From: CAZHHH01 sp052400685
GTDB taxonomy: Bacteria > Bacteroidota > Bacteroidia > Bacteroidales > Marinilabiliaceae
Length of the DNA stretch: 64,000 bases
Direction: 5' to 3' (one strand)
Assembly (NCBI GenBank): GCA_052400685.1
Contig: JBQTGJ010000003.1
This document shows positions 9,451-18,689 of the stretch, piece by piece (positions within the stretch are counted from its first letter, which is position 1; each line of letters starts with the position of its first letter). Both the position numbers and the translations under genes were made by a program. Under the pieces are notes generated by a model. The model was not told the DNA's origin. It saw nothing but the letters and a program-made list of their open reading frames with translations, and searched no databases.

Positions 9451-9505
9451 TAAAATACTTTTATTAAAATGTTTTTGTAGTAGGAAATTTTTTAAGTAAT
9501 TCTTA

Positions 9506-9655
9506 CCCGAAAACATTTGCGGCAGATAAAAAAGCTGCATTATTTAGCAAGTAGGTTCATTTCGAAGTTTTAGAAATATGACATTATAGTCGTAAATCAC
9601 CCTTTTGAAAGCGAGAGCAACGAAATTAAAGGCTTTTTGTGCTGAGACAATATTT
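9506..9655 (+). repeat. R2 repeat copy 2
   Basis: It matches the 62.8 kb copy in order: ACCCGAAAACATTT, GGCAGATAAAA, TTCGAAGTTTTAGAAA, CGTAAATCACCCTTTTGAAA, GCGAGAGCAACGAAA and CTTTTTGTGCTGA. It lies in the 766-base space between GH27 and SusD. Apart from the R1 array, this copy, the dyad at 9665-9692 and the terminator at 9775-9820, I see nothing else in that space. Confidence 0.65.
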
Positions 9656-9664
9656 TAGTCGATA

Positions 9665-9692
9665 AATTATAAATCACTTGAAATTTATAATT
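9665..9692. promoter_or_regulatory. AT-rich dyad
   Basis: Perfect 10-bp inverted repeat AATTATAAAT / ATTTATAATT with an 8-base loop, between susD and GH27. It could be a protein-binding site or a weak hairpin; function unknown. Confidence 0.35.
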
Positions 9693-9774
9693 GAGAGATC
9701 TGTGTTACCAGATGATTCTTGAAACTAAATCAAATGCGATGCCGGTGGTATATTATCATCTCATTGTAAACAAA

Positions 9775-9820
9775 CCTGTAATTTATATCTTTTAAATATT
9801 TTAAAGGCATAAATTACAGG
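9775..9820 (-). terminator. Terminator after susCD
   Basis: Twelve-base perfect stem, CCTGTAATTTAT at 9775-9786 pairing with ATAAATTACAGG at 9809-9820, with a nested TTTAAA/TTTAAA dyad in the loop. On the minus strand it is followed by TTTGTTT. It lies 71 bases beyond the susD stop and probably ends the susCD transcript. Confidence 0.6.
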
Positions 9821-9890
9821 TTGTTATAAAATTAAAATTAGAAAAAGTTCTAAGGTCAATATAAAAAACGAGATGGTATTTTTTACCTCA

Positions 9891-11516
9891 CTAATCTGTA
9901 TATCCAGAGTTCTGGGTTAAGTTAGAGTTCGTTTCCATAGCATTTAAAGGTATAGGAAATAGATGACGATAATTTCCGTTTGGCGCATGAGAAAACCATG
10001 ATTTGCTTGTGAATACTCCAAACCTGATCATATCCTGACGCCGTCGGCCTTCCTGATTAAATTCCCACGCTAGTTCGTCCAAAAAGCGACCATATGCAAT
10101 ATCTTCACCACCTTCGGATGTTGATGCATTATTATCTCTTAGTCCATAATCATAAATACTTCCTTGTAATAACTCCTCTCCTGATACATTTGCTTTATTG
10201 GTACTGTTGTCAAAAGCTCTGTTCCTGACTTCTGAAACAATGATTGCTGCTTCGTCTTCATGACCGGTTCGAAGAAGACATTCAGCTTTCATCATTAGTA
10301 CATCTGCATATCTAAATAGCGGAAAGTCATTGTTAAGAATATTGGACGCGCCAATAGCGATTTCGAATTTGCCAAACCGATAGCCATGTATTTCCTCTGA
10401 TTGGTCAATGCTCGGTATTTCATTGGTATAGGCTAATGGTTGTCCTGTTAAATTGCCCATTGTACAATATAGCATATCGCCTGAGATGGAATATTGCTGT
10501 CCATAAATAAAATTATTCGTTAGACGTTTGTCATCCGCATCAAATGTATTTATGAATTGCGGTACAGCACACATGCCGCCCCAAGGCGTACTGGTCAAGT
10601 CGTAGGTAGCCTGGTTAGCCGGTTGTAATGTTTGCATGTGAATGTCAAAAGTATTCCAGTCGGTGGTGTATGTGTCGTCAATGGAAATACCATAAATGAT
10701 TTCTTTGGAATTTTGGTTTTCGGTGACAAAAACATCCTTTTGGTCTGCTTCCAGTTCGAATTTATTTGATTCTATAATGGAGTCACATTGTTCTATGCAT
10801 TTATCCCATTGAGGTGTTCCAGAATAGACTTCAGCATTTAGATACATTTTTGCAAGTAGCGTCCGAGCCGTCCATTTGTTAAAGCGTCCGTATGTTTCTA
10901 CATTATTGTCTTCTGTGAGATACGGAATACTTTCGGTTAATTCCTGGATAATAAAGTTATAAACATCCTTACGAGAGGATTGCTCAGGCAGATATCCTTC
11001 AGGAACATCAAAATCTGTTACAATAGGTATGTTTCCATACATGTCGCAAAGAACGTAATAATAGCTGGCTCTTAATGCTCTTAACTCTGAAATTGCGGAA
11101 GCAGCGTCTTCTTCACCTAACAGGTTTTCCAATTGGTAAATAACTCTGTTACAATTATTAATGCCTGAATAGGTTCGGTACCATGTTTCATTAACGATGG
11201 CATCGCTTGATAGCCATGAATGTTGGAAGAGGCGTTTGTATACACCACCGTCTACCCAACCATTTGGGCGTGATGGAATAACAATTTGGTCGGCGCTAAC
11301 TTCCTGTGCACGCCAAAAACCATCCCAAAATAGTACTATTTTACGCCAATCTCCATAGGCTGCAAGTGTGATACGCGGGAGATCAGATTCTGTAGGGGTG
11401 AATTCACTTGCTATAAATTCACTGTAATTTTCATCCTTTAGTTCAGTACAGGCGTTCATTATCATAATGATGCCTATTAATAAAAGAATGCGATGGGTTA
11501 TATAATTATTTTTCAT
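9891..11516 (-). CDS. SusD/RagB-family glycan-binding lipoprotein
   Basis: A 541-residue SusD-like protein that captures oligosaccharides at the cell surface and works as the lid of the SusC transporter. The start at 11516 is chosen because it leads directly into a lipoprotein signal ending IMNAC and leaves 19 bases after the susC stop; the longer frame would overlap susC. Typical features are the TPR-like helices in the first half, the central PSRKDVYNFIIQEL stretch and the C-terminal LAWEFNQEGRRRQDMIRFG motif found in nearly all SusD proteins. It pairs with the SusC gene immediately upstream in the transcript. Confidence 0.93.
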   Translation of the reverse strand: MKNNYITHRILLLIGIIMIMNACTELKDENYSEFIASEFTPTESDLPRITLAAYGDWRKIVLFWDGFWRAQEVSADQIVIPSRPNGWVDGGVYKRLFQHSWLSSDAIVNETWYRTYSGINNCNRVIYQLENLLGEEDAASAISELRALRASYYYVLCDMYGNIPIVTDFDVPEGYLPEQSSRKDVYNFIIQELTESIPYLTEDNNVETYGRFNKWTARTLLAKMYLNAEVYSGTPQWDKCIEQCDSIIESNKFELEADQKDVFVTENQNSKEIIYGISIDDTYTTDWNTFDIHMQTLQPANQATYDLTSTPWGGMCAVPQFINTFDADDKRLTNNFIYGQQYSISGDMLYCTMGNLTGQPLAYTNEIPSIDQSEEIHGYRFGKFEIAIGASNILNNDFPLFRYADVLMMKAECLLRTGHEDEAAIIVSEVRNRAFDNSTNKANVSGEELLQGSIYDYGLRDNNASTSEGGEDIAYGRFLDELAWEFNQEGRRRQDMIRFGVFTSKSWFSHAPNGNYRHLFPIPLNAMETNSNLTQNSGYTD

Positions 11517-11535
11517 CGGATGTCTGTTTTTAGAA

Positions 11536-14500
11536 TTAGAAACTAACATTTACACCTATAGTATAGGTTCGGGTCGTGGGATATTTATCTCTGTAATCGT
11601 TGCCCGGAGCAAGGCCATTTACCGTTACTTCCGGATCAATACCTTTATAGCCGGTAAATGTTGCTGTATTTAATGATGATGCGTAAACTCTTAGATTTTT
11701 AATATATTGACTGCTCACCGGAATGTTATATCCTAGGGTGATGTTATCAATTTTCCAAAAGTCTCCATCTTCAATGTAGTAGCTGTTGTATTCTAAGTCT
11801 ACTTCATCACTTAACACAGCTTTGCCAAAAACTTTGTCATAAGCTGATTTGAGGCGGTTATACTGCACTGTTTTTGTGTTTTCCAGATACATCCGATCAA
11901 AGTTTAAAATTTGAAAATCGAAAGCGCCTCTCATAGAGATGTTTAGGTCAAAATTTTTGTATTTGAAGGTATTATTCCATGACGCATAGTATTTAGGTAG
12001 CCCATTACCCAGAATTTGTTTGTTTTCGTCAGATTTTTCAAAATCATCATAAGCTATGGCATTGCCTTCTGCATCTTCGTAAACCCATTTGCCTTCAGAG
12101 TCAACATCTATGACTTTAAAGCCGAAGAAATTTCCAATTGGACCGCCAATGTCAACACGGTGGGTATAAGTTTGAATAGGCTCTCCGGTCGATCCGGTCG
12201 TGAAATAATCTTTATCGCTTTGATACAGATCATTTGAAAGGCTTTTGAGCGTATTACTATTAGTTGAGAAACTCAAAGTGGTGTTCCATTTGAATTTTTG
12301 GGTTTGAATGGGAATGCTGTTGATCAACACTTCATAACCTTGGTTGGTCATTACACCTACGTTGGCGGTAGTGGTGCTAACCATATTTGGTGGCACTGGT
12401 ACGGCATAGTCCCATAACAGACCATCTATGTCGCGATTGTAATAGTCAATTGTTCCACTAATCCGATTGTCAAACAATCCGAAGTCAAGTCCTATATTCG
12501 TTTCTTTTTTTTCTTCCCATTTTAGGTAAGGGTTTTCATTACGGGTTGGGCCAATGGTTTGAACCCAACCACCATTGGAATACACTTGCCCAGTGTAGCC
12601 CATTGTTGCGACCCCAAGAAAGGATGAGGCCGGCTGTGTGCCCGTGATGCCGTATCCGGCTCTAAGTTTTAAATCGTTGACGAATGATATGTTTTCCATG
12701 AAGGATTCGTTTGAAATGCGCCATCCTAACGAAGCTGAAGGGAATAATCCCCAAGGTTCTTTGGTGCCCCAAAGTTGACTGGCTGCTTCGTATCGCATAC
12801 TTCCCATAAACAAGTATCTGTCGTCATAGCTGTAAGTTACTCTGCTAAAGAATCCAATCAGATTGGTTTCTGTTCTGGAACTTCCGATGCCTGATGAAGT
12901 GCCTTGTTCGTCGATACCTTGCCCCAGGTCAATGTTATTATAACCAAACGCGTCAGTTGGAAAATCTTGATTTGTCTGGTAAAAGTCGCGCCAGTCATTT
13001 TCAGAATAACTGTATCCCCCTAAAACTGAAAAGCGGTGCACGTTTATGTTATTTGAATATTCGGCCGTTATTTCAGCCAAGCGATCAATTGATTCAACGG
13101 CTCCATTAGACGCATATCCGTTAAGACCACTTCTTTTGGTTGAAATGTTTTTTGATGTTTCATAATAGCCTCGGGTTTGATTGTATTTAGAATAGCTCAT
13201 CAGCGCCTTTAGTACCATTCCGCTAAAAGGAAAAATTGATATTGTACTGTTGAAACGAGTCCATTGATCACTATTTTTACCATCGCATTCCATGAGCCTA
13301 GCCAAGGGGTTGTCATAGTTAAAAGCGCCCGTGTTTTCGGTCCATTCGCCTGTTTCATCTTTTATGGGCGTTGTTGGATTGTAAATAACCGCTTGTCGGT
13401 ATGTGTAACCATTGAATCCATAACCATCACCCGTGGTGGTATATTTGGTGTTTCTTGAAATGATACCCATATTAACTTTAGCCAGGCCTTCAAACATCGT
13501 GTGATTAACATCGGTTCTGACAGTGAATGTTTCTTTATCAGATTTCAAAAAAATACCTTGGGCATTGTTGTAGTTAACAGAAGCGAGGTAATTGGTTTTT
13601 TCGTTTCCTCCTCTAAAAATAAGATTGTGCACATGGGTAAAAGGGGTTCTGGTAATTTGATCCAGCCAATCGGTGGAGGCACCCAAATCATCTTCTGCGT
13701 TCCTCGTACCATCTGCGATTTGTTGGCGGTAGTCGCTTGCTGTTAACATGTTGAGTTGTTTGGCAATCACCTGTGTGCTGGTGTACCCTGAATATTCAAC
13801 TGTTGAGTTATAGTTGCCACTAGCTCTTTTAGTTGTGATAATGATAACGCCGTTTGTTCCCCGGGTACCATATATGGCAGCTGCTGAGCCATCTTTTAAT
13901 ACGTCAATGGATTCAATATCTTCTGGTGCCACTGAGTTGAAGTCTCCTGGAACGCCGTCGATAATGATCAGCGGAGAAGTGCTTGTTCCGTATAACGTCG
14001 TGTTGCCCCGTAACCGTATTTGGGTGTTAGCAGTTGGGTCTCCGCTAACTGAAGCAATTGTTAAACCGGCCACTTTTCCCTGTATAAGTTGTCCTACGTC
14101 CTGAACGCTACCTTTAACAAAATCATCCGTTTTAACCGATGCTACTGCGCTGGTTACGTCTGATTTACGCATCGTTCCATAACCTATTACCACCAATTCT
14201 TTTAAATTGATGTTTGATTCTTGTAAGGTGATATTCAGTTTCGATTGATTACCTACTATGATTTCCTGATTCTCAAAACCAATAAATGAAAAAATTAATA
14301 CTTGATCATCGGTTTTGGTTTGAATGGAGAAATTGCCATCTAAATCTGTGATAGTGCCTGTTGTAGTGCCTTTAACCACAATACTGACACCAGGAAGAGG
14401 CTCCCCTGAACTATCAGTTACCGTTCCTGTTATTTTGTGAAGTTGAGTTTGGGTATTGGATTCTTTTGTTAGAATGATTTGTTGCCCTTCAACTTTGTAA

Positions 14501-14823
14501 GTGATATTTCTGTCGTCAAATATCTTATGCAGAATTTGAAAGATATTTGTATTGGTAAATTTTGCATCTGTGATAAAATTCACATCTACCATCTTCTTAT
14601 TATAAAGAAAATAAAAGTCGCTTTGATTTTCTATTTCCTCTAGGATTTTTTCAGCGCTTTCATTTTCAATATTCAGATCGAGCATTTTTGTTTGTGCATA
14701 GGAAGGTTCTGCAAAAAGTTGTCCTACGCTAACGAAAATAAGAATCAGTGTCAGTCGCATAATTCTAAATGTTTTGGTGCAGACCATCGGTATTCTTATC
14801 TGCAAAAAATGATTTTTTTTCAT
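11536..14823 (-). CDS. SusC/RagA TonB-dependent transporter with STN domain
   Basis: A 1095-residue outer-membrane transporter. After an export signal (LILIFVSVGQLFAEPSYAQ) there is an STN signalling domain (residues about 45-125), a carboxypeptidase-regulatory-like beta domain (about 130-215), the plug with PEDIESIDVLKDGSAAAIYG, and a 22-strand-type barrel ending in YTIGVNVSF. It imports glycan fragments with SusD, energised by TonB. The STN domain indicates that binding is also signalled to an inner-membrane anti-sigma factor, which fits the FecR gene upstream and the ECF sigma gene beyond it. Length is typical for STN-bearing SusC proteins. Confidence 0.95.
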   Translation of the reverse strand: MKKNHFLQIRIPMVCTKTFRIMRLTLILIFVSVGQLFAEPSYAQTKMLDLNIENESAEKILEEIENQSDFYFLYNKKMVDVNFITDAKFTNTNIFQILHKIFDDRNITYKVEGQQIILTKESNTQTQLHKITGTVTDSSGEPLPGVSIVVKGTTTGTITDLDGNFSIQTKTDDQVLIFSFIGFENQEIIVGNQSKLNITLQESNINLKELVVIGYGTMRKSDVTSAVASVKTDDFVKGSVQDVGQLIQGKVAGLTIASVSGDPTANTQIRLRGNTTLYGTSTSPLIIIDGVPGDFNSVAPEDIESIDVLKDGSAAAIYGTRGTNGVIIITTKRASGNYNSTVEYSGYTSTQVIAKQLNMLTASDYRQQIADGTRNAEDDLGASTDWLDQITRTPFTHVHNLIFRGGNEKTNYLASVNYNNAQGIFLKSDKETFTVRTDVNHTMFEGLAKVNMGIISRNTKYTTTGDGYGFNGYTYRQAVIYNPTTPIKDETGEWTENTGAFNYDNPLARLMECDGKNSDQWTRFNSTISIFPFSGMVLKALMSYSKYNQTRGYYETSKNISTKRSGLNGYASNGAVESIDRLAEITAEYSNNINVHRFSVLGGYSYSENDWRDFYQTNQDFPTDAFGYNNIDLGQGIDEQGTSSGIGSSRTETNLIGFFSRVTYSYDDRYLFMGSMRYEAASQLWGTKEPWGLFPSASLGWRISNESFMENISFVNDLKLRAGYGITGTQPASSFLGVATMGYTGQVYSNGGWVQTIGPTRNENPYLKWEEKKETNIGLDFGLFDNRISGTIDYYNRDIDGLLWDYAVPVPPNMVSTTTANVGVMTNQGYEVLINSIPIQTQKFKWNTTLSFSTNSNTLKSLSNDLYQSDKDYFTTGSTGEPIQTYTHRVDIGGPIGNFFGFKVIDVDSEGKWVYEDAEGNAIAYDDFEKSDENKQILGNGLPKYYASWNNTFKYKNFDLNISMRGAFDFQILNFDRMYLENTKTVQYNRLKSAYDKVFGKAVLSDEVDLEYNSYYIEDGDFWKIDNITLGYNIPVSSQYIKNLRVYASSLNTATFTGYKGIDPEVTVNGLAPGNDYRDKYPTTRTYTIGVNVSF

Positions 14824-14866
14824 AGTTTTGTTTGATTTTAATTACACAATTAAATTCTTTTTTTTA

Positions 14867-14898
14867 GGGGGATAGAAAGTGACCGCTTTCTGTTCCCC
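14867..14898 (-). promoter_or_regulatory. Leader hairpin upstream of susC
   Basis: Inverted repeat GGGGGATAGAAAG / CTTTCTGTTCCCC with a 5-base loop, about 45-75 bases upstream of the susC start. On the minus strand it is followed by an A-run, not U, so it is not a terminator for the operon. It may be a transcript-leader hairpin or a regulator site. Confidence 0.4.
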
Positions 14899-14927
14899 AT
14901 TTTTGTTTCACATAGGCATTTATCTAT

Positions 14928-15056
14928 TTAGTGTTTGTCTATAAAGACAACTACTTCGTTACGCTTGTCATAAAAGCAGTCATTTACGAAAAGTAAACTC
15001 CTTGATTTTTATGACTTCGCAAGCCTCGTATTTGAACTTTATATTTCAAACACTTA
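14928..15056 (-). repeat. R2 repeat copy 3
   Basis: A 129-bp copy between fecR and susC, with ends TTAGTGTTTG and CAAACACTTA (9 of 10 bases inverted-complementary). It contains TACTTCGTTACGCTTGTCAT and GACTTCGCAAGCCTCGTATT in the same order as the copy at 27.8 kb, which is the same length. Confidence 0.8.
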
Positions 15057-15071
15057 GTTTATGGACAGACT

Positions 15072-16097
15072 CTATTTAATGATAATTTTCTTCTTCGAAA
15101 AAGTACCATCTGATTCTTGATGGTTGTTAATTATTTCATAATTTATTGGTGACGTCATTTTTAACAATCGCAGGACATCTTCAATTTTTTCATCTTTAAA
15201 GGTGGCATGAAAACAATATTGATCTAATTTGCTATTTTGGACTTCTACATCGACATTGAACCAGCGTGCAAGTTTTTTAGCAACTTCACTCATGTTTTGA
15301 TCTCGTAAAATCAGTTTTCCTTCCCGCCAGGCTGAATAATTTTCCGGATTAACTTGTTTTTTTGTAATGACGGCTTCGTGTCTTTGATATGTTAACAGTT
15401 CGCCTGGTTTTATTGAAAATATTTTTTTACTGCCATGAGGTTTCATCTTTACAGATCCTCTGGAGAGGGCTATTTCTGTTAAGTTATCATCAGGCCACAT
15501 TATGGCATTAAAAGCCGTGCCGGTAACAATAATGTCAGCATTGGGTCCTGTTACAACGAATGGGTGTGACATATCCTTTGCAATTTCAAAGTAAGCTTCT
15601 CCCATAATTTTCACATTGCGGCGATAGAATGGTTGGGAATATTCGAGTGAAGAACCACTGTTTAGCCAAACTCTGGAACCGTCAGGCAGTTTTGATTGTA
15701 TTCTGGAACCCATTGGTGCAAAAATTTTTATTGACGCTGTTGTTTTTGCATTATATTGCGGTTTCAGTTGGGCTATAATGGCCCATGTCAATAATGGAAG
15801 TAACAGAATGGCAGCCACTTTGGTATACCACGAAATAATTTTATAGATCGCTTTGCTTTCCCGGAAAAGAACATCCTTATTAATTTTTTGATGAATATTA
15901 ATTAAGAGACGATTACTCTTTTCTTCGGAAAAAAAATGATCTTCCTTCATCTCTTCCAAATCTTTTTGCATCTCTAATTTGACGATGCCTCTTGTTCGTG
16001 GAGAGGTCAACAGTTTGGTCATTCCTTTGACAAATGAAGAATCATTTTTTCTCGTAAAATCCGTTAATTTTTTTAATTTTTGTTGCGTCTCGTTCAT
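15072..16097 (-). CDS. FecR-family anti-sigma factor
   Basis: A 341-residue single-pass inner-membrane protein. Residues 1-80 form the cytoplasmic sigma-binding part; a transmembrane helix follows at about 88-107 (VAAILLLPLLTWAIIAQL). The periplasmic FecR domain (about 120-225) contains PDGSRVWLNSGSSLEY and GEAYFEI, and a DUF4974 domain closes the protein (about 255-330). It should hold the ECF sigma factor inactive until the STN domain of SusC signals substrate. It lies between the sigma gene and susC on the same strand, the usual order for this module. Confidence 0.93.
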   Translation of the reverse strand: MNETQQKLKKLTDFTRKNDSSFVKGMTKLLTSPRTRGIVKLEMQKDLEEMKEDHFFSEEKSNRLLINIHQKINKDVLFRESKAIYKIISWYTKVAAILLLPLLTWAIIAQLKPQYNAKTTASIKIFAPMGSRIQSKLPDGSRVWLNSGSSLEYSQPFYRRNVKIMGEAYFEIAKDMSHPFVVTGPNADIIVTGTAFNAIMWPDDNLTEIALSRGSVKMKPHGSKKIFSIKPGELLTYQRHEAVITKKQVNPENYSAWREGKLILRDQNMSEVAKKLARWFNVDVEVQNSKLDQYCFHATFKDEKIEDVLRLLKMTSPINYEIINNHQESDGTFSKKKIIIK

Positions 16098-16508
16098 CTG
16101 TTTTTCATGCGTAAATATATTTTTTGTTAGTCAGATCAATCTTGATATTTTTTCGATTGTTTGACTATTTTAGCAGCTTTTTATGCTTGCCTTCGAATAT
16201 TATTTGGAAGGTCTAATTCTGCTGTTTAATAATTATACCCTTTGAATATAAAAATCTCCCGTATAATTTTTATATTTTTTTTAAATTGGGAAATTGATAG
16301 CAGCGTCCTTTGGTAGTATTTTTTATGCTTTGCAAGCCTTAGAAATGAAGCTTTTTTAACTATAAAAATTTTCTTACAAAAGATGGATTGAAAATCTGCT
16401 TGCGACTCGCATTTATTTGCAATTATTGATTGATAAATAGATATTTGATCACGTAGCTGTTACCAGGTTTTAAGTTTAATTCAGGTAATGAAATTTAGTA
16501 GAAAGTCA
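16098..16508. other. 411-base gap between sigma factor and fecR
   Basis: AT-rich spacer with no credible gene. Short stretches such as ATGCTTTGCAAGCC recall the R2 repeat core but do not align over any length. The spacing suggests fecR may have its own promoter, though no clear -7 box was identified. Confidence 0.5.
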
Positions 16509-17078
16509 TTAATTTACAAAGAGGTAGAAAAATAGAATGGTTAAAAGATCTGATGGGTTAATTTTTGATTTAAGGAGGTGAATAACTTCAGATATTTGAT
16601 TGTCTACCGTTTTAGGTGTAATTTTAAGTAAGGCAGCTATTTCTGCAGAACTTTTACCTTCAAAACGGCTTAGTTTAAATATCTGTTTTTTTCGTGAAGG
16701 AAGCCGTTCTATCAATACAGAAATATTGTCAAGAATTGATTGGTAAGAGATCGATTCCAATGGAGATAGGTCGGGAGGCAATAGGGTGTCGTTGATTGTT
16801 TCAAGATATAAAAGTTTGTGTGTAAAATAGTCTTTGATTTGGTTAAAAGCTATTGTGAAAAGGTAAGATTTAAAATTTTGGGTTTTGTCTAGTTTGTTTT
16901 TGTTTTTCCATATTTTTAAAAATACATCCTGCACCAGTTCTTCAGCATCTGTGTTTGATTTTAAATATTTTAGGCCAAAGGCATGTAGGCGTGGTGCATA
17001 CCTTCTGAACAATTCGTCAAAAGCTTCGATACTTCCTTTATTTAATTCTTCTATTAGAATGGCTTCAATCGGCATCAT
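16509..17078 (-). CDS. ECF-type RNA polymerase sigma factor
   Basis: A 189-residue sigma-70 family ECF factor, placed to activate the glycan locus. The longest frame starts at a TTG; the ATG at 17078 (or 17075) is preferred. The sigma2 region is about residues 20-85 (FDELFRRYAPRLHAFGLKYL then DAEELVQDVFLKIW), and the sigma4 helix-turn-helix is about 125-175 (LPSRKKQIFKLSRFEGKSS, TPKTVDNQI). A hydrophobic C-terminal tail (ILFFYLFV) is common in Bacteroidetes members of this class. It is the first gene of the locus and is likely controlled by the downstream FecR protein. Confidence 0.92.
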   Translation of the reverse strand: MMPIEAILIEELNKGSIEAFDELFRRYAPRLHAFGLKYLKSNTDAEELVQDVFLKIWKNKNKLDKTQNFKSYLFTIAFNQIKDYFTHKLLYLETINDTLLPPDLSPLESISYQSILDNISVLIERLPSRKKQIFKLSRFEGKSSAEIAALLKITPKTVDNQISEVIHLLKSKINPSDLLTILFFYLFVN

Positions 17079-17189
17079 GAAAAAATTATTGTGCAATATT
17101 GTGAATAAATATTAATAGATGCAACAATATAACTTCTAATGTCTATGCTAAGTTTGTTTGTTATGACAAGTTACTGCCTGTACATAAAG

Positions 17190-17310
17190 TGTGAAGATTA
17201 AGCTAAAAAGTTCAAATCCAAGGCTTGCGCAGCTTTAAAAACAGCAGTCTTCTGTCTACATAATTTTTTTTATAGCGAGAATAAACAAATAGCGTTTTCG
17301 TGCCAACTTA
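17190..17310 (+). repeat. R2 repeat copy 4 (degenerate)
   Basis: It contains AAGTTCAAATCCAAGGCTTGCG, the left-centre of R2 written here across 17210-17230, followed by a degraded right half (GCGAGAATAAAC, GCGTTTTCGTGCCA). It is the main content of the 343-base space between the sigma gene and the phosphate permease. Confidence 0.45.
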
Positions 17311-17317
17311 ATATAAA

Positions 17318-17340
17318 CCAGATTAATTGTGTTAATCTGG
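17318..17340 (-). terminator. Terminator after phosphate permease
   Basis: Stem CCAGATTAA / TTAATCTGG with a 5-base loop, followed on the minus strand by TTTATATT. It lies about 80 bases past the permease stop codon. Confidence 0.5.
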
Positions 17341-17421
17341 CTCAATACATATAATTTGATTTTATTTAAAATCCCGAATTTTCACACAGAAGTATGGTCT
17401 TGAAGAATCAGTTGAAAACTT

Positions 17422-18465
17422 CTAAAGCGTGAGCCATCCGCTGTTATCAGCTATCCAGGTAAGTAGCAGCGATGTGGAGAAGGCAATGGCCGGTGCAATT
17501 AGCCAGACAATAAAAAATCTGTTGACCTGTGTTTTTTTGAAGATGTTTTTGGCGCCAAGTTTTGCAACGCCAATACCTAAAATAGCGCCTACATTAAGCT
17601 GCACCAGTGAGGTGGGAACTCCTTTGGTAAGCGATGCTACAAGCAACAAGCTGGCCGTAACAAACGCGATGATAATGGCTTCAATTTTACCGAAAAGGAT
17701 AATTTCTTTACCTGTATTTTCCATGATCTTTTTGCCAAAGACAGAACTGCCAATTCCAAAGTTCGGGGCTACAATTAAAATAGACAGCATCAAGATCAAT
17801 TTATAATTATTTTCGTTGTTGGTGATGCCCAGCTCATTCATGGTCATTGAGGCGATGGGGCCAGCCGCATTAGCCACATTGTTGGCTCCGATGCTAAAAG
17901 CAACGTATAGCGACATTGCAATGACAAGAATTTTTAATATTGGGTGATTGTAGGTTTTTGGCGACATCAAATAGCCGCGGCGACGAATTGGATTATAGAT
18001 GTATTTTCCGATTAGCAGACAAACCACGAACGATACCAATGGAAGAATGAACCAGGTGGGGATAATGTCTATTAATAGCACATGCGTGTTTAATGTGTTA
18101 AAATACAGAGCCGGAGCTGTGACTGCCAGAATTGTTGCCTGACTGGTTGACTGGGGAATACCTGTGAGATTGGCAAATAGCAGCGATATACTTACTGCCA
18201 GCAAAATGATACTTACCAGCGCATAATTCATCATTTCTGCCGGAAGAAGACTGCTGCCAATGGTGATTGAGGTGTTTTTACCGGCTATCACCGCGCCCAG
18301 GAATACCATAATACCAAAAAGTCCGGGGATGAGATTCTGACGAATCAGACCTGCGCCGTAGGCTACTGAAAATGATGGTGCTGTTCCGCTTCCACCCATA
18401 TTAATAGCCAAAAACATGGCAATGATATACGGGAGTAATATGTGATTAACTATTGAAAAATCCAT
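17422..18465 (-). CDS. Inorganic phosphate transporter (PiT family)
   Basis: A 347-residue polytopic inner-membrane protein with about ten hydrophobic helices. It carries the two PiT half-motifs: GGSGTAPSFSVAYGAGLI near residue 25 and SIGANNVANAAGPIASM near 192, the latter the family's GANDVANA signature. PiT proteins import phosphate with protons or sodium. No PhoU or Pho-regulator gene is adjacent, so it stands as a single transcription unit with its own terminator. Substrate is inferred from family. Confidence 0.9.
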   Translation of the reverse strand: MDFSIVNHILLPYIIAMFLAINMGGSGTAPSFSVAYGAGLIRQNLIPGLFGIMVFLGAVIAGKNTSITIGSSLLPAEMMNYALVSIILLAVSISLLFANLTGIPQSTSQATILAVTAPALYFNTLNTHVLLIDIIPTWFILPLVSFVVCLLIGKYIYNPIRRRGYLMSPKTYNHPILKILVIAMSLYVAFSIGANNVANAAGPIASMTMNELGITNNENNYKLILMLSILIVAPNFGIGSSVFGKKIMENTGKEIILFGKIEAIIIAFVTASLLLVASLTKGVPTSLVQLNVGAILGIGVAKLGAKNIFKKTQVNRFFIVWLIAPAIAFSTSLLLTWIADNSGWLTL

Positions 18466-18689
18466 TAAGTACTTTTCGGCTGATTGTTTATATTTTTTAT
18501 TACCCTAGCTCTCTTTTTTTATAAGATAGCTAAATGCTCATAACTGTAAAAATAGCTATTAATTAGTAATTGAATACCCGATTGAGTTAAATTGGGTATT
18601 AATGCGTAGTGGTTATTCCGAGTGGAATAACACCTGAAGTTGTAATTACGGATTAACTGATGCCGGCGATATTCAGTATTTGTTCATAA

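Noticed and set aside
14867..14898. Hairpin before susC as an intrinsic terminator
   Set aside because: In the direction of the operon it is followed by A residues, not U, and no plus-strand gene precedes it.
16165..16400. Additional R2 copy between sigma and fecR
   Set aside because: Only short matches such as GCTTTGCAAGCC are present and they do not align over the element length.
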